Below are positions 7,054 to 14,821 of a stretch of 32,086 nt of DNA, piece after piece (the first letter of the stretch is position 1; each line of letters begins with the position of its first letter). Position numbers and translations under genes: made by a program. Location of the stretch: assembly GCA_031376425.1 (NCBI GenBank), contig JANMDR010000303.1, positions 1 to 32,086 of the forward strand. The letters are read 5' to 3'. Source of the DNA: JANMDR01 sp031376425 (GTDB lineage Bacteria > Pseudomonadota > Gammaproteobacteria > Burkholderiales > Usitatibacteraceae). The notes under the pieces are model-generated. The model was not told the DNA's origin and did no database searches. It saw nothing but the letters and a program-made list of their open reading frames with translations.

Positions 7054-8959
7054 GCAAGGGAGCATTGCTTCGATGGGAGCCAATTATGTGGCGAGTCAAC
7101 ACAAGGGTTCGGTATACCGTCATTATTGGCGTGCAATGGCTAGTGTTGTGGCTGCATTATTGTTTGTTGCATCGGCAATTGAAATTTACTACACTTATCA
7201 AAACGGAGTACAAGCACAGCGGCAGTTGCAACTGAGTTACGCACGTGATGGCGCGACGGCGTTGGCGAGCTATTTTGGAAATTTAGAGACAGAGCTTTTG
7301 CAATTAGCAAACTTGCCATTAAGTGATGTTGGGTTATCGAAGGATGCTGTACGGGATGCGGCTAATTTAGTTTTGTCTAGACATACAGAGCTTATGGAAA
7401 TCAGCGTCCTCGATAAAAACGATAGGCCAGTTGCATTTGCTTCAAGAATTAAAATTAGTGCCCCAGAATTTATAGACGCATCTATGCTTTTATCGATTAA
7501 GCAACTGAACCCTAATGTTGCGCGTAAATATACGCCTGCATTTTTAGCTAATGGTTATCAACCTTACACTAATGTAATTTTGAGGAAGTTGAATGGCAGT
7601 AAAAATACGGTGTTTGCTCAAATTAATTTGCAGTTTTTGACGCAAGTTATACAGCGATTATCACGACAGGACGGGATTTTGGCATATGTACTTGATGAAA
7701 GTGGACGTTTAGTTGCTCACCAAGAATTTCATCGGGTGTTATCGACGGTATCTAATCTGTCGCAAGCAGAGCGCACGCTTAAAACTGTGCCTATCGCGAT
7801 TGAAAAAACACATTCAAATGAAGTAAGTACATTTCGCGCGGGGGATGCGTGGGCTATTGGTGTTGACGATGGGCAACGGGTATTGCGTAGTGTAGTTGCG
7901 TTAGAAAATCAGGGCTGGCGTGTAGCGGTAGAACAATTAGAAACTGAAGTGCTTCACCCAGTTTACGCAGCGCTTGTGCGTTCGATTGCACTTCTTGCCA
8001 TAGCATTAGTAATTGCGACTTTAGCCGCTCGCAAGTTGGCTTCGCAATTGACACGCCCAATTCTTGAGCTTGGTCGTGGCGCACTCGCTTTCGGTGCGGG
8101 TAATTTGGATACACGCGTGGTAGTCACCACAGATAATGAACTAGCTTCGGTTGCTGGAACGTTCAACTCAATGGCCGCCCAACTCCAAGACTACACCCAA
8201 ACCCTTGAGCAAAAAGTAGCTGAAAAAACCCGCCAGCTCGAAGCGGCAAATCAGCACAAAAGTGAGTTCCTCGCCAATATGTCGCATGAGCTGCGCACGC
8301 CGTTAAACGCCGTCATTGGCTTTTCTGATGCTTTAAAAGAGGAATACTTCGGCCCTTTGAATGATAAGCAGAAAGAGTATGTGCACGACATTTCTGGCTC
8401 TGGGCAACACTTACTTTCGCTGATTAACGATATTTTGGATCTCTCCAAAATTGAGGCGGGCAAGATGGAGTTGGAGTTATCGCGCTTTAATTTAACGGCA
8501 GCCATTGATACGGCGATGGTGCTGGTGCGGGAGCGGGCGCTGCGGTATGGTATTACTTTGAAGGCTGAAATAGCGCCAGATTTAGGTGATATCACCGCTG
8601 ATGAGCGTAAGGTAAAGCAGGTGTTGATTAATTTGCTAACCAACGCCGTTAAGTTTTCTCACCCTCTTGGGTGGGTTGTCGTAACGGCGCAACGTGATAT
8701 AAATGCAACTGTAAATTCTGTAACGATAAGTGTTGCAGATACGGGGGTGGGCATTGCTGAGGATGATCAGGGGGAAATTTTTGCTGAGTTCTATCAAGTT
8801 AAACAAGGTGGGACCGCGAAGCAAGAAGGCACTGGTTTAGGCTTAGCACTCACGCAGCGGTTTATCGCCTTACACGGCGGAAAAATTTGGGTGGAAAGTG
8901 CGGTTGGTAAGGGGGCAAAATTTACCTTTATTTTGCCTGATGCCGGTGTTGAAAAATAA
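7046..8959 (+). CDS. Membrane sensor histidine kinase (HAMP, HisKA, HATPase)
   Basis: From the ATG at 7046 the protein has 637 residues. Helix 1 (about 29-49) and helix 2 (about 309-328) bracket a periplasmic sensor domain of roughly 260 residues, probably Cache/PAS-like. A HAMP domain (about 329-385) and a coiled linker follow. The HisKA H-box NMSHELRTPLNAVIGF contains the phospho-accepting His414. The N-box is LINLLTNAVKFS, the G1 box DTGVGI and the G2 box GTGLGLAL, so the catalytic domain is complete. The start overlaps the stop of the binding-protein gene by eight bases, which indicates translational coupling. A later ATG at 7073 is an alternative. Partners are likely the receivers encoded at 9062 and 9541. 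Base composition changes sharply between the sensor and kinase halves. Confidence 0.88.
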   Translation: MSEQGSIASMGANYVASQHKGSVYRHYWRAMASVVAALLFVASAIEIYYTYQNGVQAQRQLQLSYARDGATALASYFGNLETELLQLANLPLSDVGLSKDAVRDAANLVLSRHTELMEISVLDKNDRPVAFASRIKISAPEFIDASMLLSIKQLNPNVARKYTPAFLANGYQPYTNVILRKLNGSKNTVFAQINLQFLTQVIQRLSRQDGILAYVLDESGRLVAHQEFHRVLSTVSNLSQAERTLKTVPIAIEKTHSNEVSTFRAGDAWAIGVDDGQRVLRSVVALENQGWRVAVEQLETEVLHPVYAALVRSIALLAIALVIATLAARKLASQLTRPILELGRGALAFGAGNLDTRVVVTTDNELASVAGTFNSMAAQLQDYTQTLEQKVAEKTRQLEAANQHKSEFLANMSHELRTPLNAVIGFSDALKEEYFGPLNDKQKEYVHDISGSGQHLLSLINDILDLSKIEAGKMELELSRFNLTAAIDTAMVLVRERALRYGITLKAEIAPDLGDITADERKVKQVLINLLTNAVKFSHPLGWVVVTAQRDINATVNSVTISVADTGVGIAEDDQGEIFAEFYQVKQGGTAKQEGTGLGLALTQRFIALHGGKIWVESAVGKGAKFTFILPDAGVEK

Positions 8960-9061
8960 TCTGAAGATGCTCTAAATACGACCGCCTTCTGTTGGTGATT
9001 TTGAATAAATAATTTGCATCATCCGCATTCACTCTGGCAAAGGCATTTCTAAAAGTCCATC

Positions 9062-9445
9062 ATGGAGCAAAAATTGATTTTAATAGTTGAAGATGACGAG
9101 AAGAGTCGGCGTTTGTTGGTGGACGTGTTATCACATCAGGGGTATGACGTAGCAGAAACTGATAACGCTGAAGATGGGTTGGAGGTGGTGCGTAAGCGCC
9201 ATCCCGCTTTGGTGTTGATGGATATTCATTTGCCGGGTATGTCGGGTTTAGATGCGCTGCGGGTGCTGCGGGCTGAAGAAGGTATTAAGGCCACTAAAAT
9301 ACTAGCGGTTACAGCCTCGGTAATGGGCAATGATCGCGATAAAATCAAGGCGGCAGGCTTTGATGGCTTTGAGCCCAAGCCAATCAATTTAAAGACGTTT
9401 TTAACGACGATTAAAAATATCATTGCCGCGCCTAACGTGGGGTAG
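9062..9445 (+). CDS. Single-domain response regulator (CheY/DivK type)
   Basis: The 127 residues form one receiver domain with no output domain. The acidic pocket is Glu10-Asp11-Asp12, the phosphorylation site is Asp54 in LMDIHLPG, the switch Thr is 84 in AVTAS, and the conserved lysine is 106 in EPKPIN. Such proteins act as phosphate shuttles, sinks or allosteric partners. It lies 102 bases after the histidine kinase gene and is its most obvious phosphoacceptor. The ribosome binding site is weak (AAAAG). Confidence 0.9.
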   Translation: MEQKLILIVEDDEKSRRLLVDVLSHQGYDVAETDNAEDGLEVVRKRHPALVLMDIHLPGMSGLDALRVLRAEEGIKATKILAVTASVMGNDRDKIKAAGFDGFEPKPINLKTFLTTIKNIIAAPNVG

Positions 9446-9540
9446 TAATATGTGAAATTGCGTGGAAACTTACTCGCGCCACTTCCACCTCACCTCACCG
9501 CCCACCTAACGCCCCCAACGCTTAGAGAATAAAATAAAAA

Positions 9541-10719
9541 ATGAGCGCAGCCATCACGCAGACCAAGCGCCAAACAAACGGCAAAATTTTAGCGGTAGAC
9601 GACACCCCTGCTAATTTGCGGCTCTTGGTTGATTTGCTCACCGTGCACAGCTATGAGGTACACACCGCTGCAGATGGCCGCGCCGCTTTGGCGCTACTGC
9701 AAACTCAGGCTATCGATGTAATTTTGCTTGATGTGATGATGCCCGATTTAGACGGCTTTGAAATTTGCCGCCAGTTGCGTGCAAGCCCCGCCTATGCCCT
9801 GTTACCGGTGGTGTTGGTCACCTCCCTTGATTCTAAGGAGGATCGAATTCGTGGGCTTGAAGCGGGTGCCGATGATTTTTTATCCAAGCCGATTAACGCC
9901 CATGAGTTGCTGGCACGGGTGCGTTCGCTCATGCGGATTCGCAAGCTTTATGAAACGGTAGAAACGCAACGTGCCGAGCTTGCCAGTTGGGCTATGCTGC
10001 TTGAGCAGCGAGTAGAAGAAGCGCTCGCGCACAATAGCCGTTTAACGCGGTTAAAGCGGTTTTTTTCACCACAGTTGGCTGATCTTATTTTAGCCGGTGG
10101 TGCAGATGATCCTTTGAAATCCCATCGGCGCGAGATTACCGTGGTGTTCCTTGATTTACGCGGCTTTACCGCCTTTGCTGAAACGGGCGAGCCAGAAATT
10201 GTCATGCAAGCGCTGGCTGAATATCATCAAGCTATGGGTAAGCTCGTCGTCGCGCATCAAGGCACCTTAGAACGCTTTACCGGTGATGGTATGATGATAT
10301 TTTTTAATGATCCTGTACCCGTGGCCGAGCCTACTAAACGTGCTGCGGTGATGGCGCTGGCAATGCGCGATGCTGCCGCTGCCCTGCATGCGCAATGGCA
10401 GCGGCGCGGCTTTAATTTAGGGCTAGGTATTGGCATTGCCGAAGGGTTTGCCACCGTGGGCGCAATAGGCTTTGATGAACGAATTGATTACGCGGCGATA
10501 GGCACAGTCACCAATGTAGCCGCACGTTTATGCGCCCATGCGCAAGCGGGTGAGGTGATCATTTCGCAGCGGGCGATAAGTAAAATTGAGCACGATTTTA
10601 CTCACGAAAATTTAGGCGAAGTGCAACTGCGCGGTTTAGCCCGTGGTATCGGAATTTCGCGCTTGCTAACTGAGCGTCGTGGAGGCGCAACTGTGGAAAC
10701 CGCACATGAAGCACGGTAA
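9541..10719 (+). CDS. Receiver domain fused to class III nucleotide cyclase
   Basis: The 392-residue protein has an N-terminal receiver (Asp20-Asp21 pocket, phospho-site Asp64 in LLDVMMPD, Thr94, Lys116). A coiled linker around residues 135-175 leads to a class III cyclase domain (about 197-375). The metal-binding aspartates are Asp205 in FLDLRGF and Asp249 in TGDG. The transition-state Asn325 and Arg329 are present in TNVAARL. The usual base-selecting Lys/Asp pair is replaced by Arg245 and Thr322, so cAMP versus cGMP cannot be predicted. Cyclase output is presumably set by phosphorylation from the upstream kinase. The 95-bp gap before it is C-rich and its ribosome binding site is weak. The end overlaps the LuxR-type gene. 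Confidence 0.88.
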   Translation: MSAAITQTKRQTNGKILAVDDTPANLRLLVDLLTVHSYEVHTAADGRAALALLQTQAIDVILLDVMMPDLDGFEICRQLRASPAYALLPVVLVTSLDSKEDRIRGLEAGADDFLSKPINAHELLARVRSLMRIRKLYETVETQRAELASWAMLLEQRVEEALAHNSRLTRLKRFFSPQLADLILAGGADDPLKSHRREITVVFLDLRGFTAFAETGEPEIVMQALAEYHQAMGKLVVAHQGTLERFTGDGMMIFFNDPVPVAEPTKRAAVMALAMRDAAAALHAQWQRRGFNLGLGIGIAEGFATVGAIGFDERIDYAAIGTVTNVAARLCAHAQAGEVIISQRAISKIEHDFTHENLGEVQLRGLARGIGISRLLTERRGGATVETAHEAR

Positions 10720-11872
10720 CGTCCGCGCCCATATTCGCCAGCTTTGTTGCATGGGGCTGGCTGCAGAAACCCTAATGCCAAGGCTGTTGCCAATGTTGCG
10801 GCAATTAGTGCCGTCACAATCAGCGGGTTTTTTTTGGGTGGATAGTAGCGGCGCTATGCAAAATTTATATGCAGAGCGCATGCTCTCGGCTAAAAAAATG
10901 CAGCTTTATTTTGACCACTTTTATGAAGGCGGCGAGTTTGATTTCAAACGTAGTTTCCAAAAGCGCGCACAAGCCAAACGCGATGTGGCAACCTTAGCCG
11001 TTGATAGTACGTTTAAGCAAAGCGCCTATTACAACGAAATTCTGCGTGATCTCGATGCGCATCATGTGCTGCACGGTATTGTGCGTGGTGGCACGGCGGG
11101 TGGGGCGCATGGCTTTGCTTCCGGTCAGGCACTGGGCCAGCTCAGTTTTTATCGCGCACCAAATACTACAAACTTCACCGCCACCAATGAGACTGATTTG
11201 CAAAGCGTGCTGCACTATGTTGCCCACGCCATCGCTTCGCCACTATTGCAAGTAGCCAAAAGAGTAAACATAGGAGCCGCCGACGTTAGCGCTGAAGCCG
11301 CTAGCCAAATGCTCGATACTGCAGATGATGCCGTGCTTCTAGTTTCGCGTGAAGGCGCATTGGTTCACGCATCAGAATCAGGGCGGCGCTTATTGATTCA
11401 GGCGGTAGATGGTGCTTTCTCGCCTAGCGCCTTGCAGTCATCGAATATGGCAGCGTCTGAGCTATTAAAACGCATCGTGACCCAGTTGCTACATGATCCG
11501 GTTGCCTTACCCGTCTGCGCGCAAAATAGCCGCTGGGGGCGCATTGCCTTACGCGCTTATAGCTTGGAAAGTGAAGGGAGTGGAATAAAATGCAGCACCG
11601 GAAATGAAAATACGCCTATCGCCATTCGCATCACCCGTCAAGAACCCATGCTGTTGCGCTTCGCGCACGCCATGCAAGCACTCGACCTATCGCCCCAAGT
11701 GCAAGAAACCGCGCTGCACCTAGCGCATGGCCGTTCTAACCATGAAATTGCCGAGCAAATGAACATCACCATCAATACCGTGAGCTCTCACATAAAAGTG
11801 CTCTTCGCCAAGCTAGGCACGCATGGCCGCGCTGAAACGGTACAAAGTATTTTGGCGCAACCGAGGAAGTAG
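10706..11872 (+). CDS. LuxR-type transcriptional regulator with sensory N-terminus
   Basis: The C-terminal 60 residues are a LuxR/GerE helix-turn-helix: LSPQVQETALHLAHGRSNHE with recognition part ITINTVSSHIKVLFAKLG. The first 200 or so residues look GAF-like, and a PAS-like segment follows (TADDAVLLVSREGALVHASE). There is no receiver domain, so it may sense a small molecule, possibly the cyclic nucleotide made next door; that is inference. The frame is open from a GTG at 10679. The ATG at 10706, preceded by GGAAA, is preferred, and either start overlaps the cyclase gene, implying coupling. It is the last gene of the cluster. A small hairpin without a U-tract follows at about 11883-11899. Confidence 0.8.
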   Translation: MKHGNVRAHIRQLCCMGLAAETLMPRLLPMLRQLVPSQSAGFFWVDSSGAMQNLYAERMLSAKKMQLYFDHFYEGGEFDFKRSFQKRAQAKRDVATLAVDSTFKQSAYYNEILRDLDAHHVLHGIVRGGTAGGAHGFASGQALGQLSFYRAPNTTNFTATNETDLQSVLHYVAHAIASPLLQVAKRVNIGAADVSAEAASQMLDTADDAVLLVSREGALVHASESGRRLLIQAVDGAFSPSALQSSNMAASELLKRIVTQLLHDPVALPVCAQNSRWGRIALRAYSLESEGSGIKCSTGNENTPIAIRITRQEPMLLRFAHAMQALDLSPQVQETALHLAHGRSNHEIAEQMNITINTVSSHIKVLFAKLGTHGRAETVQSILAQPRK

Positions 11873-11971
11873 GGGGGCTGGTGCGTGCTAAACGCACGCC
11901 GCGAGGAGTAAAAAGCGGCCTAACTCTATCTCCAGAACAAAGTAGTAGTTATTAGTGAAAATCTCGAAATT

Positions 11972-12068
11972 TCGTCATTCTCGTCGATGGGGACACCATG
12001 CGGTGCGCAGGCGGGAATCCAGCGGCTTTTTCGGACGACACTGGATTCCCGCCTGCGCGAGAACGACG
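11972..12068. repeat. Dispersed palindromic repeat, copy 2 (diverged)
   Basis: GCGCAGGCGGGAATCCAG (12005-12022) is a perfect 18-bp inverted match to CTGGATTCCCGCCTGCGC (12041-12058). The outer ends GTCATTCTCG (11973-11982) and CGAGAACGAC (12059-12068) also pair with one mismatch, but about 22 unpaired bases separate the two left segments. It belongs to the same broad family as 303-409 and 32001-32086. It sits between the converging LuxR-type gene and the repeat-protein gene, where it could also act as a transcript end. Confidence 0.75.
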
Positions 12069-12109
12069 GTTCGTCTGCGTTTTGCTAGTGCGCAACAAAC
12101 TACGGCTCG

Positions 12110-14344
12110 TCACCATTTGCACTTAGCATTATCCGATACCGCGCCCCAGATAAGTGGCCCAATTGCTGCTAGGCCTAGTGGCGAATCTTTGTAGGCGGTG
12201 CGGCAATCTGGTTTCCACGCTTGCTCGATGGCGAGTTCTTCTTTGGTTTTACGCACCACTTTGGGTGCGAGAGGGAAAGTGAAGGCGGGGCGTTTTTCCG
12301 TAGCGGCCATGAAATCGCCGGTTTCGCGGTTACGGGTAGCCTCACGAATGCGCTGCCTGACTGCCTCTGCATCTAGTGGCGGAAGATTTTTAGCGTCGGC
12401 ATTGGGCGCTGCGCTTATGCCTGCTTTTGCGCTATCACCGTCCCGAGGTTTAGTATCGCCGCTGGGCGCGCCGAAGATATTATCAACAACCGCGCTGGAT
12501 ATTGGATTAGGTGTTGCCGCCGCTTTACCCGCTAGCGGCGCGGCTTGGCTCGCGGTGGCCGCAGTTGTGGACGATGTATTGGGGGCGCTGCTTGTTGGCG
12601 CTGCCGCAATGGGGTTAGGTTGGCCAACAGGGTTATTCGCATTCTGGCCCGGCGTAGGGCTTGGTGCTACCTCAGGTGCTTTGCTGGCGGCTGTTGTTGT
12701 GGGTGCCGTGGCTGATGTTGAAGCAGGGGTTGGCGCTGGCGCAAACACCGGTGCAGGTGCTAGTTGCTGGCTAACTTTTGGGGTGACCAACTGAGGTATC
12801 GCGTTGGCAATGAGTGGTGCTTCGCGCATCGCCGTAATGGCTGTATTTGGCGGCGCAAGTGGTGCAATAGGGGCGGCTAAAATTGGCGCTTCACGCATCG
12901 TCGCGATTGCAGTGCTAGGAGGCGCTACCGGCGCTAGAGGCGTATTGAGAATTGGCGCATCCCGCATTGTCGCTATATTGGTACTGGGGGTCTTAAGTGA
13001 CGCAATAGGGGCAGCCAGAATAGGGGCATCGCGCATCGCGGTCACAGCGGTTGTGGGGGGGCGAATCGGCGTGATCGGGTTAGCTAAAATTGGTGCGTCG
13101 CGCATGGCAGTAATAGCGGTGCTTGGTGCTGTAAGCGGGGCAATCGGGTTGTTAAGAATGGGCGCATCCCGCAAGGTCGCTACGGCAGTGTTTGGGGTTG
13201 GTAGTGGTGCAATGGGGGCTGTGATGAGCGGGGCATCACGGAACTGCGCCAAGGCGGTATTGGGCGGGGTTATTGGCGCGATGGGCGTGGTAATTAAGGG
13301 CTGATCGCGCATTGCGGTTACGGCAGTGCTGGGTGCAACAATAGGCGCAATAGGTTCAGTTAATAAAGGTGCGTCGCGCATCGGCATTACTGCAGTGCTT
13401 GGTGTTGGTAGTGCTGTGAGTGTTGTGAGTAGGGGGGGGGGCGGCTCCGCTGCAGCGGGGTTGTTTGGTGTGGGTGAGGTTGTGGCAGTGGTGGAGTTTG
13501 TTTCAGGTGTTGGCGCTGTGGTGGCGCGGCCTTCATTAGCGGCACTTTTAGCAGCAGTGGTAGTGTTAGTTGTAGATGGTTTGCTGGTGGTAGCACCTGT
13601 TGCAATCTGCGGTTTTAAGGGGTTGAGCCTTACTGATAATCCTGCCCACGAAGCGCGGCCAGCGCGATTTTCCGATCCTTTTTCAGCACTTGGATCAGCA
13701 ACGCCAATAAAAATAATAGCGGCAATATGAAGCAGAAGTGAAGCTAGAAAAAATAGTTGAGTGGCGCGGCTAAAGCGCTCTCGCGGAGGTTGTGGCAGAC
13801 GCTGTTTCGGCGCATGTACATTACTCGTTTCAAGGTGTGCTGCGCCAGCGCTTTGCATATCGCTGTCTTGCGAGTACGTAGCGGGCGGTATGTTATCTGT
13901 GGGCGGAAAAATCTCCGCTTTTTCCGCCGATAAACTTAGACTAAATCCGGTTGCCAACGCAAGGTAGGGCATCAGCTGTGGCAGACGCTCTAATACGTTT
14001 ACAACTTTTAGCGCCTTGAAATTAAAGCTGGCGTCTGGCGGTTCAGTGCCTCCCCAAATTACCCAACCATTCCATTCGGCATTGCCAGGCTGCCGCGTCG
14101 CATTCAAGATTACTGATGTCGGCTGACTTATTGGTTGACTTAAGCTATCCAGCGCGATTTGCATCACCGTCAATGGATCAGGGGGCATAAACGTGGAGCC
14201 CACCTGCGTGCATACGTCGCGTGGCGTTAGTTTTTTTGCGGTGCTTAGGGTCTTCAAAAGCACTGGCGGCAGCACTGGTGCCGGTGGCGGCTCTAGTGGC
14301 AGGGGCAGTTGCTCTGGCTGCTGAGTTTGCTGGCGGGTTGGCAT
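12110..14344 (-). CDS. Single-pass membrane protein with nine 23-residue Pro/Ala-rich repeats
   Basis: The 744-residue protein has a Pro-rich start, then a cytoplasmic domain (about 35-145) containing WNGWVIWGGTEPPD and LERLPQLMPYLALATGF, which faintly resembles Imm33-type immunity domains. One transmembrane helix follows at about 195-214 (LFFLASLLLHIAAIIFIGV). Next come a Thr/Ala/Pro linker and nine repeats of exactly 23 residues (about 311-517), each with an RD/E-APIL-x(2)-PIAP core, then more low-complexity sequence. The C-terminal domain of about 60 residues has two Cys (AWKPDCRTAY and AKCKW). TonB- and TolA-like proteins share such a layout, but no TonB fold is recognised. The ribosome binding site is poor. 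It follows the small gene at 14392-14745 by 47 bases on the same strand. Confidence 0.7.
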   Translation of the reverse strand: MPTRQQTQQPEQLPLPLEPPPAPVLPPVLLKTLSTAKKLTPRDVCTQVGSTFMPPDPLTVMQIALDSLSQPISQPTSVILNATRQPGNAEWNGWVIWGGTEPPDASFNFKALKVVNVLERLPQLMPYLALATGFSLSLSAEKAEIFPPTDNIPPATYSQDSDMQSAGAAHLETSNVHAPKQRLPQPPRERFSRATQLFFLASLLLHIAAIIFIGVADPSAEKGSENRAGRASWAGLSVRLNPLKPQIATGATTSKPSTTNTTTAAKSAANEGRATTAPTPETNSTTATTSPTPNNPAAAEPPPPLLTTLTALPTPSTAVMPMRDAPLLTEPIAPIVAPSTAVTAMRDQPLITTPIAPITPPNTALAQFRDAPLITAPIAPLPTPNTAVATLRDAPILNNPIAPLTAPSTAITAMRDAPILANPITPIRPPTTAVTAMRDAPILAAPIASLKTPSTNIATMRDAPILNTPLAPVAPPSTAIATMREAPILAAPIAPLAPPNTAITAMREAPLIANAIPQLVTPKVSQQLAPAPVFAPAPTPASTSATAPTTTAASKAPEVAPSPTPGQNANNPVGQPNPIAAAPTSSAPNTSSTTAATASQAAPLAGKAAATPNPISSAVVDNIFGAPSGDTKPRDGDSAKAGISAAPNADAKNLPPLDAEAVRQRIREATRNRETGDFMAATEKRPAFTFPLAPKVVRKTKEELAIEQAWKPDCRTAYKDSPLGLAAIGPLIWGAVSDNAKCKW
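12794..13414 (-). repeat. In-frame 69-bp tandem repeats, nine units
   Basis: Within the membrane-protein gene the codons for the RD/E residue pair recur every 69 bases (residues 323, 346, 369, 392, 415, 438, 461, 484 and 507) with no length variation. DNA identity between units is only moderate, while the protein core APIL..PIAP..P.TA...MRD is kept. That pattern suggests old duplication under protein-level selection. Confidence 0.85.
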
Positions 14345-14391
14345 ATTAGCTACGCGCCAAAATTGGCTCGATAACTAGGTTTGATCGCTAG

Positions 14392-14745
14392 CTAGGTATT
14401 AAAAAAATCGAGATCATCAGTTACCGCCGCTGCCGGTACTGCAGCGGCGGCGGTTGCAGGGGCGGCTGCGGTTGTTTGCCCGGTTTGCCCAAGTGCCTCT
14501 TCGAGGTTTTTCTGAATGGTTTCAATATCCATTGCCACCCGGCCTTGTGAACGCAATAAAATACGCGAAGGCAGGTCAAGCAAACGCACTTCGGTAAGGC
14601 GCAAATTAGCGGCAACATTTAGCGTTGGCAATAAATACGTGCCACGAAAACCCGCATTCGCCCGATCTACCGCGTCAATAACAGCCTGCTGCGATTTAGC
14701 AATGCCCGCGAGTAATTGTGCGAGTTGTTCGGTAGTTAAGTTCAT
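14392..14745 (-). CDS. Small protein of unknown function, partner of the repeat protein
   Basis: From the ATG at 14745 the product has 117 residues. A helical start (TTEQLAQLLAGIAKSQQAV) leads to a central segment GFRGTYLLPTLNVAANLRLT, a charged helix, an Ala/Pro-rich linker and an acidic aromatic tail (DDLDFF) that could be a docking peptide. Longer starts exist (TTG at 14784, ATG at 14751), but GGAG lies eight bases before 14745 and only two before 14751. No family is recognised. The gene follows fadH by 76 bases and precedes the repeat-protein gene, so the three could share a transcript. Confidence 0.6.
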   Translation of the reverse strand: MNLTTEQLAQLLAGIAKSQQAVIDAVDRANAGFRGTYLLPTLNVAANLRLTEVRLLDLPSRILLRSQGRVAMDIETIQKNLEEALGQTGQTTAAAPATAAAAVPAAAVTDDLDFFNT

Positions 14746-14821
14746 TTGCATGTCTCCAATTTTATTTGGCAAGCGGTATGGCAAGTACGGTAGATAAGCG
14801 CTAAGTATGGCATAGGTAGCG

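Noticed and set aside
11955..12194. 79-codon plus-strand frame across the second palindromic repeat
   Set aside because: Most of it is the repeat element itself and the antisense end of the repeat-protein gene.
12794..13414. Regular 69-bp spacing suggesting a CRISPR or iteron array
   Set aside because: There are no conserved repeat/unique spacer alternations. Units are in-frame coding repeats with protein-level conservation inside a continuous gene.
12198..13730. Three long plus-strand open frames (about 134-198 codons) rich in Gly/Ala/Val
   Set aside because: They are antisense to the Pro/Ala/Thr-rich repeat protein, and the repeats create open frames on the other strand. None has a sensible start site.
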